64,000 nt of DNA, taken from NCBI RefSeq assembly GCF_003254395.2, contig NC_037647.1, positions 11,435,550 to 11,499,549 of the forward strand. The letters run 5' to 3'. The notes under the pieces are model-generated. The model saw only the letters and a program-made list of their open reading frames with translations. It ran no database searches and was not told the DNA's origin. The stretch is from Apis mellifera (Eukaryota; Arthropoda; Insecta; Hymenoptera; Apidae). Both the position numbers and the translations under genes were made by a program. Below, in pieces: positions 25,711 to 36,443 of the stretch (position 1 is the stretch's first letter; every line of letters begins with the position of its first letter).

Positions 25711-26901
25711 CGTGCCGACTCGACTCGACTACGCTCGACACCGTTTGCCCACAGAGAGAGAGAGAGAGAGAGAGAGGAGGAGAGTGGAAAGAGACGTAGT
25801 GTTGGCCCTTACGAACCGATCTCATCTCCCACCTCGCGCCCATCTTTAATCCTGATTAAAGGGGCAGATCCTGTGATTAAATATCCCGTGCAATTATGAA
25901 TGAAGTCGTTGAAATTTCTTTTTCTTTTCTCTCTCTTTCTTCCTTTTCGATATATTACAACAGATTTTCGAATATAATTTAACAAAAAGGGATTCACTGG
26001 TATACGTGAATTATACTCGCTGTATATAATTAGATGTATTAATATTGTGACATATTTTTATCCGTAATTAAATTATTAACAATCACGTTAATTAAACTCG
26101 ATTCGTTAAGTTGATTTTCCATCGGATCGAAACTGTCCGCAGCTACGTTTTACGTTTATTCCCCGCTTTAATCCGAATCGAGAAATTACGAGCGAGCGTG
26201 TGTGATCGAAGTAATTGAAAGTGGCCGGTATTATCATACGCGTCTCGGACTCATCCTTAGAGAATAATTAAGGGTGAAACGCTTCGTATATACATGGATC
26301 AATTATTCCCTTTCTTCGCGCATCTCTTAATGATTTTGAACTTTTTTTTTTCCCTTACATTTATTACAAGGATGAAACGTCCTTGCTGAGCGTCCACGCA
26401 CATTGGGTACAATTTTAATTTGAATTTCAATTTCTAGACAGCATCGGGCGTGATGAATTTATTAATTTGACGACTCGCATGAGATTACACGACCGATTGT
26501 TTTCGCGTAAATGAAAATGCAACATCTGCTCCTACCTATCATCGAGCATTCGGTTAATCAAGTCGTAAGTCGTGTTAATTGTTGATTCGAAAAAAAAAAA
26601 GGAGGGATTTCCTCTCGAATTACCGGTATCGGATTTTTTTTAGAAATAATTCTTTCTTTTTACGAAGTGTGCCGAAAAAAAAACGCGCGTTAACGCATTA
26701 CGGATTGATGACGAGATATCCTGTTTTATATTCAACCGTCAGAGACAGCCGATGAAATGTCAAACGTTTTATTGGGTTGAATCATGAAAATAATTTCAAC
26801 TACTTCGAATAGTTTTTTTTTTCTTTTTTTTTTTTTTCGAAAATCTTTTCCGTAGAAAACGATTCGATACGTACGATAAAAACGTGAACGTGTGAGATAT
26901 A

Positions 26902-27793
26902 AATAAACAATCGGATGAACAATTTTTCCATTTTTGTGAATTGAAATTAAATTTCTTTTTTTTTGTCAATTCACGAGTTATACAAATTTATAAAATAAAT
27001 ATAATAAGCAATCGGATGAACAATTTTTCGATTTTTCTGAATTGAAATTAAATTTCTTCCTTTTGTCAATTCACCAATTATGCAAATTTATACAGTTATT
27101 TGTTCTGTAATAAAATATGCAAACAATCGGATTTTTCGATTTTTCTGAATTGAAATCAAAATTTTTTTTTTTGTCAATTCACGAATTATGCAAATTTATA
27201 CAAGCAATAGGATGAAGAATTTTTCGATTTTTCTGAATTGAAATTAAATTTTGTTTTTGTCAATTCACGAATTAAAATATAATAAACAATAGGATGAACA
27301 ATTTTTCGATTTTTCTGAATTGAAATTAAATTTTTTTTTTTTTATCAATTCACAAGTTATGCAAATTTATACAAGCAATAGGATGAACAATTTTTCGATT
27401 TTTTTGAATTGAAATAAAATTTTTTTTTTTATCAATTCACCAATTATGCAAATTTATACAGTTATTTGTTCTGAATAAAATATAACAAGCAATAAGATGA
27501 ACAATTTTTCGATTTTTCTGAATTGAAATTAAATTTTTTTTTTATCAATTCATGAATTAAAATATAATAAACAATAGGATGAACAATTTTTGAATTGAAA
27601 TTAAATTTTTTTTTATCACAAGTTATGCAAATTTATAGCAATAGGATGAACAATTTTTCGATTTTTCTGAATTGAAATTAATTTTTTTTTTTTTTGTCAA
27701 TTCACGAAAATTTATACAAGCAATAAGATGAACAATTTTTCGATTTTTTGAAATTAAAATTTTTTTTTGTCAACGAGCTATGCAAATTTATAT
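26902..27793. repeat. Tandem array of about 10 diverged units of 70-115 bp
   Basis: Each unit has the order AACAATCGGATGAAC, AATTTTTCGATTTTTCTGAA, TTGAAATTAAAT, a T-run, TCAATTCAC and ATTATGCAAATTTATAC. Units start near 26908, 27008, 27123, 27205, 27287, 27375, 27490, 27572, 27639 and 27719. Within each unit TGAATTGA and TCAATTCA are inverted complements around the T-run, so each copy could fold. Lengths vary by deletions and T-run length. I see no coding potential. Confidence 0.92.
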
Positions 27794-28639
27794 ACTTGTG
27801 CGTATACTTATCTAGACGCAATTTCTTATTTCGTTAGGGACAGCCATAAGGGAGGGGGATAATTCTTGCTCGAGAACATAATTAACGCAGGTATTTTGAA
27901 TAATTTTAGTACGAATTCACTCCATTGTAAGAACATCCACGATGAATATTCATTTCGGAACGGATTGTTTGAAATCCTCTGAACGTTTATTTTCTCTATC
28001 GACCTTTCCCTCCCTTCGTATTTTTTCTATTCACGTTTCACGATAGAATAATTGGGCGAAAATTTCGCTTAACGTCTCTCTTTTACAAACCCGTCTTATC
28101 GTGCTAATAGAAAAAAAAAAAAAAGAACAGAATTTAATCACTCTAATCCTTCGAGAGATACTGATAGTCGGAATAATAATAAATCATCTGGTTACGTGAG
28201 GTTTTTTAACAATGTAAAGGATACAAAAGCGAGTATTGTATTGTTCAAAAGTCAAAATTTATTTTATTCCGATAATGAAATATCGGTTTCCAATAACAGA
28301 ATAGAAAATATATTATTAACTAATAAATCAATTTTATCGTGATTCTGATATGATAGTTAAGTAATAAAGATAGCAAGGAGCGTAAAAGAAAAATTTTACA
28401 ATATAAATATCAAACGGGATCGAATTAACGCGTCGAATAAAACGCACAGGGATCAATTCCTAAAGATAAGTGTCTCATACTACTTCTTTGAATATCAAAT
28501 AACGATAACGAGAATTTACGCTACACGAAGAATTTTCTTCAAGAGAATATACGAAAGGATAATTTCGAGGCACGAAATTTTTCAGACCGAATGGTCGAAT
28601 CGGTCGAATTCTTCCGAATAATCGAACGAAAGAGCGCGA

Positions 28640-28980
28640 ATAAAGTCCACTTAACACGTACGTACGGGGCGGGACCTTTGCCCATAAGCGAGTTCCATCC
28701 TAAAGCAATTAGAGTTGGTGATCGAAGTGCGACTTTGCCGGCGCTATTCCAGCCCGTCATTGCTGCTAATAGCTGCTCTTAACGTCTCCCCGGCTCTGTC
28801 AACTAATTCCCGCTAGTGGAGTAACCGTTCGACTGAGCCGACTTGGCCGCCTGTTGCCCGTCTTCTCCTTCCCCTGTCCGTTCGCATCGTTTAATGGGCC
28901 CCGGACACGGAAGGAATTTCCTTTCGAAAATCGTCGGGCAAATCTTGTTTCCCGGTTGTCACGTCCCTCGACGTCAAACG
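28640..28980. promoter_or_regulatory. G+C-rich noncoding island
   Basis: This segment is conspicuously richer in G+C than its surroundings, contains GGGGCGGG and repeated CpG, and has only short open frames. It may be an enhancer or promoter. No clear core promoter or donor was found. Confidence 0.3.
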
Positions 28981-29530
28981 TGCACGTATACCGGGCTATT
29001 TAGCAATTAAGAAAATGGAAAATAACGATTTTACACGGGATACGAGTATACGCACTTCGAACGTCATTGGCCTCGGTGCTTATCGATGGACCTTCGATCC
29101 CAGCTATATATTTAGATAAAAAGCGATTCGAAAGGAGGCTCCCTTCTTAAGATTAGCCAAGATAGGTGACTCGTTGTGACGAATCAATTCGCTTTACGAT
29201 TCTTTACCTAGGATCCACAGGTGGGAAGATTAGGAGATAGATTCTATTCTACTCTTCTTTTTTTTTTCTTTTTTCTTTTTTTTTTTCCGGTCAAATTTGA
29301 TGGAATTAATCGACGCTTATCCAAGTCAATGTCGCGTTCAAGTATCGTGTGTAAACGAAAATTGCAATCTCGCCTTGCTTACTTTTGCACATAATCCTAA
29401 CCTTAATCTCGATCGGGTTGATCAAGCGTAAATCAATGCGCGAATTCGTTCTGATCGAAGCTGGCCCTACTTGCTCAGTCGTTCGAACGATGTGTACGGG
29501 TTTATTAGGTGATTTTCTATGAATCTTGGG

Positions 29531-29553
29531 TCAAACGGAGATATTCCGTTTGA
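29531..29553. repeat. Perfect inverted repeat, 9-bp arms
   Basis: TCAAACGGA and TCCGTTTGA are exact complements around the 5-nt spacer GATAT. This is a potential dimeric protein site or small hairpin. Confidence 0.8.
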
Positions 29554-32500
29554 ATTATCATTGAGTACACGTGAAAGTTTTTCGAATCATTGTCAACCTA
29601 ACGTGGCGATTCTCCCTTTCGAAAATATCTTAGAATTATATGAATTATGATTATTTTCAATTGTTTTCATATTGTTGACGTTCATTAATTATTAATTAAT
29701 ATTACACCGTTATGAGAATCCTGAGTGTCATAAGTTATATTAAAAGTATTATAATTTCTCTCTGGAGTAACATAACGTTGATTAATTAGTTACTAAAAAA
29801 AATAATTTTTTTCGAATTACTAGAAAAGACACTTAACTAATTTAAATTAATCTTGCTTAAATTAATTGACGATTCGTTCAAAATTTTACCATATATCGTT
29901 AGTTTAATTATATAGAAAAAGGAATAAATGATAAACAAATTGAAAGAATATAATTAAAAAAAAATTAACGAAAGCTCGAACTCCAAGATTACTTTAAATT
30001 ATCCCAAAGACTAAATTTAGCAAAATTGAAATGCTCTCTGAGACAAATTCCGAGTATTTCGCCCCGTGAAATTGAAATTATTAACTTGAGAGTGAGATTC
30101 GCCAGAAATCGAGATGTATTCGCATTAAAATTATAGGCTTGAGGAAAAGAAAAAAAAAAAAAATTATGAGAGTAAAAAAGTTAAACCTGTGACAAGCAAC
30201 CGTGAAGGAATTCTCTGGAATTTACACGATAGGTTTAATCGAATCATTGGAAATTATTCAAGCACGAACGCAACCTCCCGAGGTTATGACGTATGTATAT
30301 GTATGTATATATACATACATATATACTTACATATCTAGTCATGCGCATTTACAAATAGATCCAATCGAAGCACGAGCGAAATATATAGCTACAATTTCGA
30401 TCTTTTTTTTCCAACGAGAGAAATGGTATTTGTATTAAATTTTAAGTTTCGATTAATTAATATAGTTGATATATATATATATATAGTTAAATAAATCCTC
30501 GTATATATCCTTACCTCGTGCGATTTTATCCTTATTCGCGCTTTTCCATAGAACTTGGTCGGAAGAACATCGAAACAAAAGGGATCAATCATTTGGCTTG
30601 TTCGATTTCGAGGCGAGAATTTTCTTCTTTGACAGTGGTATAAAGTGTCTCGTACGTTTGCGTCGATGCTTTGGAAATAATACAACGAAAAATTAATGCT
30701 GATCGTTGATCGATTACTGTCGAAAAAATTAGGTTATGTACGCGCATGTTCACGAATTAATATGTGTTATAATTTTAACAGGTAACGATACAATTTTACT
30801 TAAAATGTTTATAATTAACCTTCAATCGAGAACATAATTGCAGATTTAATATCGAGCCTCAGGCATTGGTCAAATACAGAAGATATTAATCGCAATCTTG
30901 GACAATATTTGTTGTAATCGATGACAATATCGATGTAATCAAATCGAGTGGATAATTACTCGTGCAGCTTGGTTTCTTAAATTAGATTTTCTTCAACGAT
31001 CGAGCAAGATCTATGAAAAAAAAAAATATGTGTATTCCTTGAAGTGTGCAAATTAAATGAAGTTAAAGGCATATGAAAGCCATCTATTCAATCGTAAATT
31101 ACGATTGTTAGAACGATCGCCATCCCTACAAATTTACAACATCAAAAGATCTGCCTACGACGCTCGTTCGTGAAAAAAAATACAACGCGTGGGCACGTTA
31201 TTAGCATACTGATGTCGAATTTTAAACGAAAGACGTCAGAAAAATTTGAAATTCGCTTAAAGTTACTTTCTTCCACGTTAATATTGAATTCGTATCCGAA
31301 ATAAAAATATAATGATCAATTTAAATTGTATCTCGATATATATCATTTATAAGCAGAAGACATGACTCTGAAGATGAATAAATGATGCAATGTGATAAAA
31401 TGATAAAATATGATAAAATAAATGAATTTGTTTTAATGCAAAATTGAAAACGATATCTGGAAAAGTTGAATTTATTTAATTGTAACATGTAAAAGTTTTA
31501 ATCATTTTACATTTCTAACGTTTGAGCCCATTCAAAAATATATTCTGGATAATTTTTTTATCGATTCTACACTCATTTACAAGAGGAAAGGATTTTTCAT
31601 GTAATCAATTAAATTCAATATAGAGAATTTTTGTAAAATATAAAGAAGATGATTTTCGAGAAATAAAAGAGAGAGATGAAATTAAATATTTTAAAAAAGT
31701 TAAATTATATTTCAATCATAATTCTGAGATAAAATATTAAACGACATGAACACGATAAATTTTTAAATTTCATCTGCATGAATTTTTTGAGATTATTACT
31801 TTTATACTTTATAATATGTTATAGAATAATAATATAATATAATGCATATTTTATACAATAAAAAATAATAATTTATGAGAGAGAATTGTAATGGAATATG
31901 CTTTTAAATTTTAACTTTTTCCTAATTTGTAGATTAACTTTTCAATTTTTAATTTAATCTACTTAGTTTGATCTATTTAGAGTTTATTTATTTAGAGTTG
32001 TTCCATTTTCTAAATTATTCTTTATTTTGTATTAAAAGTACTTATAGAATTTTCTGCTTGAAACGTAAAATTATGCATGAATGCAAAAATTATTACAATT
32101 CGTTCAAAGTTTCTTTATTTCATTAACTGTCATCAAGTAATTTATTGTGATTTTTAGTAGAGCAGACTATAACGACAGAGTGAAAAATAATTCGATTAAT
32201 TATTCGTTTGTCAAAGAAAATCTAAATTAGAAGGGAACTACGTTAACACCCATTTCATTTATTTCTTAGAAACCTATGTTGCTCATTAGCTAATTATTGA
32301 AAAACCTAAGTAATAATTGAACCTTGTCGGCTCATCAAACGGCAATTCGCACACACACACATGCACGTACACTTTATTTTCATCGATGAAAAGATTTTAA
32401 TTAAAAGATACAAAGGAAAAGAATTCATAAATTACAAGTGAAACTATGCTCATTTATATTGAAATTTATTTTATAGTTAAATTTTCTTCTATTTATTATC

Positions 32501-33215
32501 AATCTTCAATCAAAATGAAAATTCTATTTTTTATACATATATAAATATAATATATTCATAAAATATTAATTACGATTATTTTTTTTACCATTATTTCGTA
32601 TCTTTCATTTTAATATTTTTTTAGAATTATTTTCAATGTTATCGATTCAATTCAGAATAAAGTGAGCATAAAAATTGTAAATTTGAATATAAAATTAAAT
32701 AATCGTATTTAAATCCCATCCCAACCCAAGAAGATCATACAGTGAGAAAATAGAGATAGATTAAAAATATTGAAGTCAACGCCATCTCCAGAATGTTGCA
32801 AATGAAACACATTCATATGATAAAAACGAACTTTACCTTTCCTACTATCATATTCTATATCTTGTCCTATTGATGAAAAACTTCTTCACGAAATCTATCA
32901 ATATTTACATTCTATATTTATATTTTTATATATCATAAAGCCTACATTATATATTTCATATATTTATAAATTCTTTTTCTATAATTTTCAGCTCTATACA
33001 TTTTTATTATATTTTATTATAAATTATAGATACATACCATATATATAAATAAATGTTTCTCCTTTTCTTTATTTTTCTCTATATTCTTTATATATTTCTA
33101 TTTAAATTACTATTAATTACAATTAATTCCTTCTTTTAATTTTATACTTTGTATAATTTTTTTATTTTAATTGTCGACGAAATACTTTGCCGATAAGTGA
33201 GAGAGTGATCTCGAC

Positions 33216-33383
33216 AAAAATTTCTGAGATCAGCGCCATCTCGCGTTTGGATCGTGGAAACTCTGATTTGTTATTAGCATAGCAGAATATATGAGGAAGT
33301 ATGCAAAGTTGTGTGACGTCACAAACAAGATACGCAATATTGCGCAAGAAGGATAGAAAGCATCTCCCATTACTTTAAGGATA
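33216..33383 (+). repeat. Left arm of diverged inverted duplication upstream of DTWD1
   Basis: This arm aligns, with substitutions and small indels, to the reverse complement of 33619-33770. Shared blocks in order are GCCATCTCG, TTATTAGCATA, CAGAATAT, a block near AAAGTT, ATTGCGC, then AGAAA and ATCTC. Inside it are TGTGACGTCACA (33312-33323), a palindrome around a perfect CRE, and CGCAATATTGCG (33333-33344), followed by a C/EBP-like ATTGCGCAAG. The CRE sits in a stretch absent from the other arm. Confidence 0.8.
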
Positions 33384-33618
33384 CCTCATGGAATATTTAT
33401 TAACGATCAATATATCATAATTTCTAATATGTCGTAAATGCTATGTTGAAAATTAATTAATTACTTGTTTTTATCATAAAATTTCGATACTTTTACTTTT
33501 AAGCATAATAAAATTGATACGAGAAATTTGCTTAAAATTTTAATTTTAAAATACTTAACTACTAAGCTTAAAAGTTAAAGTCAAAATATTAAATTAAATA
33601 TTAAAAATAATTAATGCA

Positions 33619-33770
33619 TTTTCCTCAAAGCAGGAAGAGATATTTTCTGTGCTCTTCGCGCAATGTTTTTATCAGTAACTTCGAATACCTCCTTGCATAT
33701 TCTGTTATGCTAATAATAAGTAAGAACTTTGGGTGTTTAAACACGAGATGGCACTAATTTCGTAATTTTT
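33619..33770 (-). repeat. Right arm of diverged inverted duplication upstream of DTWD1
   Basis: The reverse complement matches the left arm over most of its length, starting from AGTGCCATCTCG. The arms are separated by about 235 bp of AT-rich DNA. The outer boundary lies about 290 bp before the DTWD1 start codon. The arms could be the ends of an old palindromic transposon or a duplicated regulatory element. Confidence 0.78.
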
Positions 33771-34058
33771 AATGTAAATTGAACAATATCATAGTGTTTG
33801 CTGGTTACCCAATGAGATATAGTATATATATTCAACAATAGATGGTGTATATTGTTTGTAATCAAAAATGAGTTTCATTTAATAATTCACTATATGTATA
33901 AATAAATGTTCAGTTATATATCATTAAATTTATTCTATGAACGTTTATATTAAGTGTCAATAATAATATCAAATACTACGTGAATTAAATTTATCCATAT
34001 TATTATTAAAATTAATTAAATTTTAAATAAATTTGTTTATATTATTATTATTAAGAAT

Positions 34059-35245
34059 ATGGCGAAAACTGATGTAATAAACGAAATCAAGAAGCTTTCA
34101 AGTTTAGAAAGAAAGCAAAAAATAATTGATAAAACACCTTTTTGTCATTTAAAAATTACTAATGCACGAATTTTGGATACAATAGAAGGCAGAGAAATAT
34201 GTAAACATTGTTGTAGGTCACGAAAATTTTTTTGTTATTCTTGTTATTTACCAGTTATTGGAGAACAGTACTTTCCAAAGATAAAGGTAATAATTTATGT
34301 AAATTATGTAAACATGAATACACGACTTTTCTTTTTTTAGTTACCTATTAAAATTGATATCATTAAACATGCACGTGAAATAGATGGAAAAAGTACTGCA
34401 ATTCATGCAGCTATACTTGCACCTGAAGATGTGAGAATTTTTACATATCCTAATTTCCCCGATATATTGGACAGAGAAGAGGTATATATGACAACAACAA
34501 CATATTTAAGATTATTTTATGTTTTTAAAATTTTTGTATAAATAATATTATCCTTTAGACTGTTTTAATTTTTCCTAGCCAAACTGGTGTATCTGTAGAT
34601 TCTTTATTCATAAAGGAGGTTAAAAAAGATAATAAAATAATTACAAATAGAATACAGAATGCATTCCCTATAAAAAGAGCTATTTTTATCGATAGTACAT
34701 GGCATCAAACAAAAGCCATTTACAAAGATCAAAGATTACGAGGTATTTTTAAAAACAAATCATATTACATATATTTGTTACATACAGAATAATATCATTT
34801 TCATTATTTTTATTCTTATTAAAAATAGAATAAAATATCTTAACAAAAATTATAATTATAAAAGATTTATATCATAAATATAATATAATAATATATATTA
34901 TTATTTACAGATTTGCATTGCGTTATTTTAAAATCAAGAATATCACAATTTTGGCGTCATCAGAAAAAAAGTCCAAGATGGTATTTAGCTACTATTGAGG
35001 CAATTCATCAATTCTTAGTAGAATTGCATACATGTGCATTTGGTATAATTCAAGGATATGCTAACACAAAAGATAGTGAGGAAAATTGTATAAATAATGC
35101 TATGCTTCGGCATACAAATGATTTAGATGAAAGATATAAAGGTCAATATGATGATCTTTTATATTTTTTTAAATATATGTACGAAAAAATTCATATTATG
35201 TATGATCATGAAAAATTATGGGCATATAAAAGACCATTAATTTAA
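34059..35245 (+). CDS. DTWD1: tRNA-uridine aminocarboxypropyltransferase 1 (DTW domain protein)
   Basis: DTWD1-family enzymes transfer the 3-amino-3-carboxypropyl group of SAM to a uridine in the tRNA D-loop (acp3U20). Four coding exons join in consistent phase: 34059-34286, 34341-34481, 34559-34742 and 34911-35245. They give 295 residues, close to the human protein's 304. Residues 48-62 contain a zinc-type CxxC pair (CKHC and CYSC). FPSQTGVSVDS lies near residues 128-138. The family signature DSTWHQ is at 168-173 as FIDSTWHQ, and FWRHQKKS and LATIEAIHQFLVEL follow in the last exon. Introns are only 54 to 168 bp. Donors are AAG/GTAATA, GAG/GTATAT and GAG/GTATTT; acceptors end TTAG, TTTAG and ACAG. 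The start is the first ATG of an AT-rich leader. The reading is complete with no lesions. Confidence 0.93.
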
Positions 35246-35255
35246 TTTTTATGAT

Positions 35256-35261
35256 AATAAA
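35256..35261 (+). terminator. Candidate DTWD1 poly(A) signal (AATAAA)
   Basis: AATAAA occurs 11 nt after the stop codon. This would give a very short 3' UTR, as is common in compact housekeeping genes. Further hexamer variants follow. Confidence 0.5.
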
Positions 35262-36180
35262 ATATTTTATAAGAAAAATATATATATTAAATATCTTATA
35301 ATTTCATTAATAAAAGAAATTAATAATAATATTCGTATAATCTTTATTTTTAACCTTAAAATTAAAATTATATATAATACATATATATTTATCTTTAATT
35401 ATATTGATTATTAAATCAATTTTTTTATAGTCACTATAAAAATTAATTTTATATATTATAATAAATGAATAAATGTACATAGAATAATACATTAAGAATT
35501 GTAAATGTAAAAAATAGAATATTTATACATATATATATGTATATCATGTAAATCATGTAAAACTAAAGTATTTATAATTATATAATTTATTTTTAAGAAT
35601 CAAACAAAAAATTATATTACATGTAAAATAATATAAATAATTTTTTTAATATTATTTTAATATTTGTAATTAAAAAATTTAGATTGATTTTTTTTATCAT
35701 ATTTAATATTTAACACACTTTTTCACGTAATATTATTTGACAAACATCTTTGGTTTCATAAAAAAATATATTATTTTTTAATTAAATTCAATAAACTACA
35801 TTATAACTATATTATATTATTAATACAAATGTTCTTGTTAAACAGGTTCGTCAACTTAAAAACTTTTAGATTAAAAAAGATTTAACACTAAGAAAATTTC
35901 TTGAATAGAGGTAGGTGACCTAATAAGTATTTCCAAAGAATCAAACATCAAATTACATTATTTATTTTTGTGTTAAAGTTTCTTGAAAATTTAATAATGT
36001 GCACTATACTTATATCGAAACAAGAATAATATTCAAAAATAAAAATTTAGCTGCAAATATAGTATTATTCATCAAATCTGCAACATTTTGAATTATTTAT
36101 TATGTTTGAAAATAAACAATGAAGATAGGGAGTATGTACGGAAAAGAGAATGCTCCCAAACACACGGGAAGCTGTACGCT
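35262..36180. other. AT-rich spacer between DTWD1 and UBALD
   Basis: This spacer is very AT-rich with no supported coding sequence. Its right end grades into the UBALD promoter. Confidence 0.6.
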
Positions 36181-36443
36181 GATTAGTGAATAGCTGGTAG
36201 TGACGTCATAACATCTTCGTCTCTTACGTTCCGCAACCCGCGGTGCCCGTCAGCCGTCTGCAATGAGTTTAGTTTTCAAAACAAGACTCTGCTTGCCGCT
36301 TGTAGGCTGCACTCGCATCTAAACGAAAACTTAAGGCAGACTTGAAACCTGGTGATTCGGAAGACTGTGCCTATATTAGTGTTTCGTGTGATTTTGATTT
36401 TTCTCTGATATTTTCTGCCTTTTCGGTAAAACGTGACGAAAAA
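36181..36443 (+). promoter_or_regulatory. UBALD promoter and 5' UTR with perfect CRE
   Basis: A perfect palindromic cAMP response element, TGACGTCA, lies at 36201-36208 in a GC-richer stretch 236 bp before the start codon. No TATA box is evident. Transcription probably begins around 36240-36290, where sequence becomes leader-like, leaving a leader of about 150-200 nt. Confidence 0.5.

Larger units (their letters stand above)
25711..33215. other. Gene-poor intergenic region
   Basis: No coding exon is supported in this 7.5 kb. It holds a GA-rich stretch at about 25752-25780, a tandem array at 26902-27793, a G+C-rich island at about 28640-28980, a 9-bp inverted repeat at 29531-29553 and long AT-rich tracts from 31.3 to 33.2 kb. 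It separates DH44 from DTWD1. Confidence 0.6.
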
